A stretch of DNA of 64,000 nucleotides from Caballeronia catudaia (GTDB lineage Bacteria > Pseudomonadota > Gammaproteobacteria > Burkholderiales > Burkholderiaceae): contig NZ_FCOF02000003.1 of the NCBI RefSeq assembly GCF_001544755.2, positions 276,470-340,469 of the forward strand, given 5' to 3'. Position 1 is the stretch's first letter. Every line of letters begins with the position of its first letter. Shown here piece by piece: positions 55,388 to 62,702 of this stretch. A program made the position numbers and the translations under genes. Below the pieces are notes generated by a model, which did no database searches, had not been told where the DNA came from, and was given only the letters and a program-made list of their open reading frames with translations.

Positions 55388-56464
55388 ATGTCATCCCTCA
55401 TCCGTTTCCGTTCCAGGCTCATTCGCGTCGCGGTGCCGGTGGCCGTGGTCGCGGTCGCCGCGTGGGCGAGCGTCCGGCTTCTCTCCGATCCGACCAGCGA
55501 AATCACCAACGATGCCTACGTGCAGGCCGATTTCACGCTCGTCGCGCCGCGCATCGCAGGCCAGATTGCCGATGTGCTCGTCGACGACAATCAGCCGGTC
55601 AAGGCCGGGCAACTGCTCGCGCGCATCGATGACCGCGACTTCCGCGCCGCCTTGATGAGCGCGCAAGCCGACGTGACCGCCGCGAGCGCGGCCGTCGCCA
55701 ACTTCGATGCCGAAATCGCGCGGCATCCGTCGCTCGTCGACCAGGCCCGCGCCACGCTGCGCTCCGACGATGCCGCGATCGGGTTCGCGCGTGCGAATGC
55801 ATCGCGCTATCAGAGTCTTTCGGAGACGGGCGCGGGCACCGCGCAGGAGCAGCAGCGCGCCTCCAGCACGCTAGAACAGCAGCTCGCGCAACAAGCGCAT
55901 GACCGCGCCGTATTCATCGCGACGCAGCAGAATCTCGACGTATTGCGCACCCAGCGCGACAAAGCGGCAGGCGCGCTGGCGCGCGCCGTTGCGGCGCTCG
56001 AGCAGGCGAAGCTGAACCTGTCGTACACGGAGATTCATGCGCCCGTCGATGGCAAGGTGGGCCGGCGGTCGGCCCGCGTCGGCGCGTTCGTGACGCCCGG
56101 CGCGCCGGTGCTGGCCATCGTGCCGCTGACGGACGCGTATGTCGTCGCGAACTTTCAGGAGAACCAGATCACGAAGATGCGGCCCGGCGAAAGCGTGCGG
56201 ATCAAGGTCGACAGCTTGCCGGGCGTTGTCATCAAAGGCCGCGTCGATAGTCTCGCCCCCGCCACCGGCGTGAGCTTCGCGCCCATCGCGCCCGACAATG
56301 CGACCGGCAACTTCACGAAGATCGTGCAGCGCGTGCCGGTCAAGATCACGATAGATCGCGGGCAGGAAGCGGCGTCGGCGCTGAGCGTGGGGCTGTCCGC
56401 CGAAGCGGAAGTGATGCTCGGCCGGCACAGCGAAACGCTTGCTCAGGGAGCCGACGCGAAATGA
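55388..56464 (+). CDS. HlyD/EmrA-family periplasmic adaptor
   Basis: 358 aa. One N-terminal transmembrane segment (about 12-30), the biotinyl-like half motifs NDAYVQADFTLVAPRIAGQI and VDGKVGRRSARVGAFVTPGA, and a long coiled coil (about 85-215). Links the DHA2 pump to the outer-membrane channel. AAGGA precedes the ATG. Overlaps the NodT gene by ATGA. Confidence 0.92.
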   Translation: MSSLIRFRSRLIRVAVPVAVVAVAAWASVRLLSDPTSEITNDAYVQADFTLVAPRIAGQIADVLVDDNQPVKAGQLLARIDDRDFRAALMSAQADVTAASAAVANFDAEIARHPSLVDQARATLRSDDAAIGFARANASRYQSLSETGAGTAQEQQRASSTLEQQLAQQAHDRAVFIATQQNLDVLRTQRDKAAGALARAVAALEQAKLNLSYTEIHAPVDGKVGRRSARVGAFVTPGAPVLAIVPLTDAYVVANFQENQITKMRPGESVRIKVDSLPGVVIKGRVDSLAPATGVSFAPIAPDNATGNFTKIVQRVPVKITIDRGQEAASALSVGLSAEAEVMLGRHSETLAQGADAK

Positions 56465-57999
56465 ACACGAACGAACCTTCGCTGCGCTCGATCGCGCTTG
56501 CCGTGCTGGCGTGTCTCGCGATGGCCGGATGCACGGTCGGCCCGGACTTCGAACCTCCGAAGAACGCCACGCCCGATGTTTTCGAGCGCACGCAAACAGC
56601 GCAGGCGCCGAGCAAGCCCGTCGAAGCGGCCTTCAATCCCGAGTGGTGGACGCTCTTCGGCGACCCCACGCTCGACGCGCTGGAGAAGCGCCTCGCCGAT
56701 GCCAATCTCGACGTGGCGGCGGCTTCGGCCCGTCTGCGTCAGAGTCGCGCGGAACAGCGCGTCGCCGGCGCGGCCGAGTTGCCGGCGATCGGTGGCGCGG
56801 CATCGTATAACCGCGAGCGCGGCAGCGAGAACGGCATTCTGTCGCTGCTCGGCGTGACGCCGTCGCAGAGTCAGCCGCAGTCCGCATCCGGCAACGCGCC
56901 GCTCGGCGTCTCGGCGATGCCGGGCTCCAAAGGATCGCCCGCCTACAACCTGTATCAGGCCGGCTTCGATGCATCGTGGGAACTGGACATCTGGGGCCGC
57001 GTGCGGCGCGGCGTCGAAGCCGCGAGCGCGCTGACCGATGCGTCGTATGAAGACCGCAATGCGGTGCTGCTCTCGGCGCGCGCCGAGCTTGCACGCGACT
57101 ACATCGAATTGCGCGATACGCAGTCGCTGCTCGATATCGCCAGGCAGAACCTCGATATCGCCCGCGATGCGGTGCGGCTCACGAAGATCCGCGTGCGCGA
57201 AGGCGTCACGACGGATCTCGATGTCGCCAACGCATCGGCGCAAATGGAAACCATCGAGAGCCTGATTCCGACGCTCGAATCGCATCGCGATACGACCATC
57301 AACGCCATCGGCGTATTGCTCGGCGAGCAGCCGGGCGCGCTGCGGCCCATGCTGATCGATGCGCGCGACGTGCCGAAGCTGCCGGATCAGGTGCCGATCG
57401 GATTCGCGTCGGAGCTGGCGCGGCGCAGGCCGGACATCCAGAAGGCCGAGGCGCAGTTGCATGCGGCCACGGCGTCGATCGGCATGGCGAAGGCGGACTT
57501 CTATCCGCGCATCACACTCAATGGCAGCGCGGGCCTTCAGAGCCTGCAACTGTCCAGTCTCGCCGAATGGGCGTCGGGACAGTTCGTGATCGGACCGTCG
57601 ATCACGTTTCCGATCTTCGAAGGCGGGCGGCTCAAGGGCACCTTGCAACTGCGCGAGGCGCAGCAGCAGGAAGCGGCCATCGTCTACAAGCGCACGGTGC
57701 TCGAAGCATGGCGCGAAGTGGACGACGCGCTGCTCGTCTACGATGCGGAACAGCGCCGGCACGACAATCTCGCGAACGTGGTGAGCCTGAATCAACGTGC
57801 GCTCGGCATCGCGCAACAGCGTTATAAAGCCGGCGCGCTCGACTATCTCGATGTGCTCAACGTGCAGAGGCAATTGCTCGACGCGCAAAGCAGGCTGGAG
57901 CAGAGCAAGGCGACGGCCGCGGAGAATCTCATCACGTTATGCAAGTCGCTCGGCGGCGGATGGGAGACGACATTCGGAGAACATCACGCGAGTCGTTGA
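56461..57999 (+). CDS. Outer-membrane efflux lipoprotein, NodT family
   Basis: 512 aa. Lipoprotein signal ending MAGC (Cys24) then TVGPDFEPP, the standard NodT start. Two TolC-type helical-barrel repeats (YQAGFDASWELDIWGRVRRG and the later RRPDIQKAEAQLHAATASIG). Forms the outer-membrane channel of the tripartite pump. It ends 92 bases before the collapsed efflux locus on the other strand. Confidence 0.93.
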   Translation: MNTNEPSLRSIALAVLACLAMAGCTVGPDFEPPKNATPDVFERTQTAQAPSKPVEAAFNPEWWTLFGDPTLDALEKRLADANLDVAAASARLRQSRAEQRVAGAAELPAIGGAASYNRERGSENGILSLLGVTPSQSQPQSASGNAPLGVSAMPGSKGSPAYNLYQAGFDASWELDIWGRVRRGVEAASALTDASYEDRNAVLLSARAELARDYIELRDTQSLLDIARQNLDIARDAVRLTKIRVREGVTTDLDVANASAQMETIESLIPTLESHRDTTINAIGVLLGEQPGALRPMLIDARDVPKLPDQVPIGFASELARRRPDIQKAEAQLHAATASIGMAKADFYPRITLNGSAGLQSLQLSSLAEWASGQFVIGPSITFPIFEGGRLKGTLQLREAQQQEAAIVYKRTVLEAWREVDDALLVYDAEQRRHDNLANVVSLNQRALGIAQQRYKAGALDYLDVLNVQRQLLDAQSRLEQSKATAAENLITLCKSLGGGWETTFGEHHASR

Positions 58000-58091
58000 G
58001 CGCATGTAGGCGCTTTCATTCGAGATTTGCACACCCGCGTCCGATGAACAGTCTTGCGCCGCGGGTACAAATACACATGTGGCGTCATCGT

Positions 58092-59034
58092 TCAGTGGCC
58101 GCCCGCCGATCCCGCGCCTGCGCCCTTGCCCGGCTTCGTCAGCCAGATGAGCGGCACGATCGCGATGAAGATCACCGCGGAAAGCCAGAAGCTGTCGTTG
58201 AGGCCGAGCATCGCAGCCTGCGTCGTCAGCGACCGCTCGAAGAACGCCAGGGCCGCGCCGAGCTGCGTGCCCGACTGGTCGCGTGTTTCGACCTCCGCGT
58301 CCATCGACAGCCCGATGCGCAGCGGATGCGCGTCCAGTTCGCGCTGGTCGAGACGGATGCGCACGTGGCCGTGGTACTTCACCTTCGCGCCGTATGCGTC
58401 GGCGGTGAGCGTGACCGGCTGGCCGATCCGCATGTGCGCGAGCTGCACTTCCTTGAAGTTGGCGTCGACCCAGACGCCGTCGAGCGGCACGATCGCCATC
58501 AGCGGTGCGCCCGGCGCAACGCGTTGCCCGACCTGCACGGAGCGGCGCGCGACGTAGCCCGTCACCGGCGCGGGCAGCGTGTTGCGCGCATCGTCGAGCC
58601 AGGCGTCGCGCACTTTCGCCGCTGCCGCCTGCACGTTCGGATGACGTTCGACCGACGTGCGATCGGTCAGCGCATGATTCGCCCCGGACTGCTGGCGCAC
58701 CGCATCGAGCGCGGCCTGCGCGACGCTCACGGCATCGCGCGCATGAGCGATGTCTTCGCCGGACACCGCGCCCGTTTCCGCGATCGACAAGCCGCGATCC
58801 GGGCCGTTGCCGAGCAGTGCCGCGATCTGATAGCGCGTGGCGAGAACGCGGCCATCGAGCGCCGAAAGCGTCGCGCGGCTCGATGCGAGATCGGCTTCGG
58901 CGGTCTTGCGTTCGACTTCGGTATCGAGCGCGAGCCGCACCGCTTCCGCATCGGCCCTGCTCGCGTGCACTTGCGAGACGGCGGCGCTGAGCGCCTCGCG
59001 ATTCTTGCCCCACAAATCGAGCTCGTCGTGCGCC
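58092..59034 (-). pseudogene. Fused remnants of nodT, emrA and emrB genes in one open frame
   Basis: One open frame (no ATG; first usable start TTG 59015) stitches three proteins together in operon order. 59034 to about 58782 is a NodT piece (ELDLWGKNREALSAAVSQVH, then IAALLGNGPDRGLSI). About 58781-58254 is the second half of an EmrA/HlyD adaptor (VSGEDIAHARDAVSVAQAAL, LPAPVTGYVARRSVQVGQRV, VDANFKEVQLAHMRIGQPVT), itself lacking roughly 30-35 residues between YHGHV and RIRLDQRELDAHP. About 58253-58092 is the C-terminus of an EmrB pump (ERSLTTQAAMLGLNDSFWLS to KPGKGAG). All three joints kept the frame. A MarR fragment sits directly upstream. It is probably not functional, though a fusion product could be made. 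Confidence 0.75.
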
Positions 59035-59040
59035 GCGCAC

Positions 59041-59202
59041 TCAATCTTCGAGGAACTTGTTCAGCAGCCGGAGGAATTCCTTGAATTCGCTTCTGTTGAA
59101 CTTCCTCAGACGGCCGTTCAGCACGACCGGCACGATATGCGGCAATTCCTGGGCGACTTTTTCACCGTCGCGAGTCAGCGTGAGATTGACGAAACGGCGG
59201 TG
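59041..59202 (-). pseudogene. C-terminal fragment of a MarR-family regulator
   Basis: 54 codons ending TGA at 59041: HRRFVNLTLTRDGEKVAQEL, then PHIVPVVLNGRLRKFNRSEF and KEFLRLLNKFLED. This is the wing and C-terminal helix of a MarR protein. Upstream of HRRF the frame meets a stop and resemblance ends, so the DNA-binding part is gone. MarR genes commonly sit just before nodT-emrA-emrB, matching the remnants that follow. Confidence 0.7.
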
Positions 59203-59409
59203 GAACGTAGATTCTATTTTCTACGCGGTCGGGCGGGAGATCTCTGCGGAGCTTCGCGGGTTGTTCTTTTTCGGCCAGGTTCGCTAACATATCGGGAAAG
59301 AAGCAGCTGCATAACCCTGATACATACTCGCCGCATCCAAAGTAAGCTTCTTGGGCGCCTGTCGTTTTCCTGAATAAAGCACTCCCGTGCAGTTACAAGG
59401 CAAACATTC

Positions 59410-60390
59410 ATGTCCGCACCACCAAAGATCAGTGTTCTCCTTCCTGTGTACAAAGTTGAGCCGTATATCGAAGAATGCCTCGACTCGTTACTGTCACAAA
59501 CCTCCACCGATTTCGAAATTATTGCCGTCGACGATAGCAGTCCTGACCGATCGGGCGAAATGACCTTGCGTATCCTGGAAGAGCAAAACAGGATTCGATG
59601 GCAGTTCATTAAAAACCCGGTAAATAAGGGGCTCGCCGAGACCCGCAGAATTGCGGCGCTTGCGGCCCGTGGCGATTACGTACTATGCGTCGACAGCGAT
59701 GACCACGTGCATCACGATCTCGTGCGCCGGGTCATCGAAGAGGCCGAGACGCATCATGCGGATGTCGTGATCTTTGCTGCGGAGAACATCAGTCCTGAAG
59801 GCAAGATCAACTATCGCGTCGAGGCCGGCGACGCCATCATGAGCGGCGTCGAGGCAGTCGAGAAGATTCTCGATTTATCGATGCAGGCTTATTGCTTCAA
59901 CAAGCTCGTGCGGCGTTCCATATTCCTCGCCATCGAGCATCCGTCCGGACTGATCTACGAAGATATCTGCGTGTCCGTGCAGACGCTCGGTAAATCGAAT
60001 GTCGTGCGGCTCATGCCCGATACCTTGTATTCGTACATGTATCGCGAATCGGGAATTTCGACCCGCTTCAATCCGAAGATCGTCGACATTTTTGCCATCA
60101 TGGATCGCGTGGAGCGCAGCACCGCGTCCATGCCGATTCGCAATTACCGCAAGCTTTTGTTCAGACTGAAATATGTCTACGGTTACCGGACGATCGCATT
60201 TCAGGCTGCGACCAAGGCGCCGACGTATCGTCTGGCCAAACCCATTCTCGACAGCGTTGCTGAACGGCTACGTCTCACTCATCTGTTCGGCATGTATTCG
60301 GATCATCGATCGAAACTGTCTTTCGTGATGGCCATGCTCAAAATACATCCGTGGCTGTTCTACTGCTTCGTGCGACGCTTCGGCCGATGA
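59410..60390 (+). CDS. Glycosyltransferase family 2
   Basis: 326 aa. GT-A fold: ISVLLPVYKVEPYIEECLDS at the start, IAVDDSSPDRSGE (nucleotide site), and the DxD-type LCVDSDDHVH. An inverting transferase for an envelope polysaccharide or lipopolysaccharide; donor and acceptor unknown. Local base composition is more AT-rich than the catabolic genes. AAGG precedes the ATG at 59410. Stands alone, with no flanking sugar-nucleotide genes. Confidence 0.9.
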   Translation: MSAPPKISVLLPVYKVEPYIEECLDSLLSQTSTDFEIIAVDDSSPDRSGEMTLRILEEQNRIRWQFIKNPVNKGLAETRRIAALAARGDYVLCVDSDDHVHHDLVRRVIEEAETHHADVVIFAAENISPEGKINYRVEAGDAIMSGVEAVEKILDLSMQAYCFNKLVRRSIFLAIEHPSGLIYEDICVSVQTLGKSNVVRLMPDTLYSYMYRESGISTRFNPKIVDIFAIMDRVERSTASMPIRNYRKLLFRLKYVYGYRTIAFQAATKAPTYRLAKPILDSVAERLRLTHLFGMYSDHRSKLSFVMAMLKIHPWLFYCFVRRFGR

Positions 60391-60959
60391 ACGTACCCTT
60401 GCAAACGGTCGCCTATTATTCGTTTCGACCCTTCGTGCTTACAACTGATGATTGAGTAAGTTTTGCCGTGGCATTCTGGCCGCATGGTCTTTTTTGCTGT
60501 CACAGACGTTTACATTCATCTCATAAGACGATAACCTTGCGTCCGTTGTCTGGTTTTCGGCAACGGTTGCCGGTGCAGTGTCAGGAAGTCGAAATAATCC
60601 GCATTTCTGACCGCTCAACGCAAACGTTTCCCTCTTCCGACGACTCCGCCTTCGAACTGAGCTCGTTCGTCATTTCGTAGGACCAAACGGGCGAACACCG
60701 TTGTTTGCTCGACTCCGCCATCCAGCGCTTGCCGTGTCGCGCGCTGGGCCTTATTAGCGAATCCGTGCCGTTCTGGTTGCCGACTTTGGCGTCGCGTAGC
60801 CGGTTTTGTGTTGCACATGTCGTTCGGATGACTAAGTAACGTCATTTCAAAGACACCACGGATCAGCGTGACGCCGACATTACTTCGTTGGCTCGCGCAT
60901 CGCCGAGAAGGTCCTTCAGCGTGCTAGAAATTCACGAGCATTGCGCCAATATATTAGCA
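60391..60959. other. Gene-free region before the glycosidase-like gene
   Basis: About 570 bases of lower-GC sequence with only short frames lacking ribosome sites. I recognise no IS end, repeat or RNA gene. It includes GTCATTTCAAAGACACCACG and a run of T near 60487 (GGTCTTTTTTGCTG) that could be parts of promoter or terminator signals. Confidence 0.45.
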
Positions 60960-62069
60960 ATGCTAAACGCAATGATGAATCGCAAACACAACTCTCTTCG
61001 CCCCTTCACCCTGTTGTCGGCACGCAAGGCCGCCGCGATCGCGACCGCGGTTCTCACGAGCGTGCTGCTCGCCGCGTGCGGTGGCGGCAGCGACGGCGAT
61101 CTGGCCGCGACCGCCAAGAGCGCTGACGACCTGCCGGACTCGACTGCCAAGGCTTCGACCAGCACGTCGATCTTCTATGGCGCGAATGGGCGCAACACGA
61201 ACGGCGGCGCGTACGACGCCACGGCCGTCACGACGCAGCTCGCGCAGTTGCAAGACCTCGGCGCGAAGATCTACCGTAACGACGTATACAGCCTGACCTC
61301 GGCGAAGGTCGTCGCAAAGATGGCGCAGACGATGGCGGCGAGCGGCGTGACCGTGTACCCCGTCATCATGCTGGGCACCGGCTACAACAACGAGCAGGAC
61401 GCCTATAACGCGGGCTATAACCTCGGCAAGCAAGTCGCGGGCACCTACAAGTACAAGTATTACGAAGTCGCCAACGAGCTGGAGTCGCAAGCGCTCACCG
61501 GCAACGTCGACGGTACGAACTGGAGCCACTACAGGAACCAGCCTTACGTGGTCGCGCGCGGCGTGATCCGCGGCTTGATTGCAGGCGTGAAGTCGGTGGA
61601 CGGCTCGGCCAAGATCATCGTGAACGGCACGTGGCTGCACTACTCGTTCTTCCAGATGCTCATGGACGGCTCGCAGCCCGACGGCACCCGTGGCCACCCG
61701 ACCGTCAGTTGGGACATCACCGCATGGCACTGGTATTCGGATCAGGGCGACATGACGCATGCATGCGGCGGCACGGGTTGCTATGACATGCTCGGCGTAC
61801 TCCATTCGTTCGGCAAGCCCGTGTGGATCAACGAATTCGGCGTGCGTCCGAACTACGGCAGCGATTCGCAGATTGCGTCGTACATGGCCGGCAACCGGAT
61901 GATGGCTCAATTCCAGAGCGTGGCCTCGAAGTACAACATTCAGTCGATCCAGGCGTTCGAACTTTATGACGACAGCGAAGGCGCATTTGGTCTGATGAAA
62001 TCGGACGGTCAGACCCCGAAAGACGCATACTGGGCGTACAAGAACTTCGTAGCCACTCATCCTATGTAA
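60960..62069 (+). CDS. Glycoside hydrolase-like lipoprotein (GH-A clan fold)
   Basis: 369 aa from ATG 60960. Lipoprotein signal ending LLAAC (Cys40), then a Gly/Ser/Asp spacer and a TIM-barrel glycosidase-like domain. Residue pairs fit clan GH-A: Asn-Glu in YEVANELESQ as acid/base and Glu in WINEFGVRP as nucleophile. Such exported enzymes (PslG/GH39-like) trim exopolysaccharide. The start is uncertain: ATG codons at 60960, 60972 and 60975, none with a clear RBS. Substrate unknown. Confidence 0.75.
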   Translation: MLNAMMNRKHNSLRPFTLLSARKAAAIATAVLTSVLLAACGGGSDGDLAATAKSADDLPDSTAKASTSTSIFYGANGRNTNGGAYDATAVTTQLAQLQDLGAKIYRNDVYSLTSAKVVAKMAQTMAASGVTVYPVIMLGTGYNNEQDAYNAGYNLGKQVAGTYKYKYYEVANELESQALTGNVDGTNWSHYRNQPYVVARGVIRGLIAGVKSVDGSAKIIVNGTWLHYSFFQMLMDGSQPDGTRGHPTVSWDITAWHWYSDQGDMTHACGGTGCYDMLGVLHSFGKPVWINEFGVRPNYGSDSQIASYMAGNRMMAQFQSVASKYNIQSIQAFELYDDSEGAFGLMKSDGQTPKDAYWAYKNFVATHPM

Positions 62070-62111
62070 CTTTGCCACGGGTGGCATAGCGCCCCGAGCT
62101 GCCTCATCTCA

Positions 62112-62143
62112 CGAGCGACCCACTGCGGTCGCTCGTTGCGTTT
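62112..62143 (+). terminator. Rho-independent terminator
   Basis: Perfect 9-bp stem CGAGCGACC / GGTCGCTCG with a 6-base loop, followed by TTGCGTTT, 42 bases after the glycosidase-like gene stop. Confidence 0.75.
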
Positions 62144-62702
62144 GGGGCCCGTTTTGAATTCATCGGGTCGAGGAAGCGCAACGTTTGCCGCGTTCTGCGT
62201 TTCGCTCTAGTTCACAGCGATTACATGTCATACGAATCGACGAGATCAGTTCGGCTTCCTAATTCTCTTTGCGATTCGGACATCTGCCGGCCGAAATCTG
62301 CGGTCTGCGCCACACAGAGCGCTTGACGGGCCCTCAACCATACAGATAGCCTACGATCCATCGAAGGAAGCTTTCAAAACTTCTCGCACAAAGGCGCACC
62401 ACATTCGATAGTGAGGGTATTGCCGAGGGTTTTGGTTCTTCCACGTTTCACGTGTGCGGTCGCAACGTCCGCCATGCCCGCTCGTCGATCCGGCGAACGA
62501 AGCCGCGACAGGCTATTGCGTTTTCCTCCTCCTGATCATCCGCAAACGTTCTCTGCGGGTTCTCACACGTCGTTGAATGACGACGCCTCAGCGCCGGGTT
62601 ACGTACCGCACAGAACGCGGCGTACAGCCTGTCATTCTTGCCCCCACATTGCGTCTGATGCTTCACATGACGCGTGGCGACGAAAGACTAAAAGGGGCAC
62701 AC
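62144..62702. other. Upstream region of the repeat protein gene
   Basis: About 560 bases without a credible gene; the frames seen have neither ribosome sites nor family features. Contains a short dyad CACGT-TTC-ACGTG near 62443. The sequence AAAAGGGG before the ATG at 62703 is the ribosome site of the next gene. Confidence 0.45.

Noticed and set aside
58092..59015. Intact HlyD-family secretion protein starting at TTG 59015
   Set aside because: It lacks the N-terminal anchor and half of the adaptor, and its ends belong to NodT and EmrB, so it is a mosaic of remnants.
60468..60680. 70-aa plus-strand frame in the 60.4-61 kb gap
   Set aside because: No RBS, no resemblance and unusual composition.
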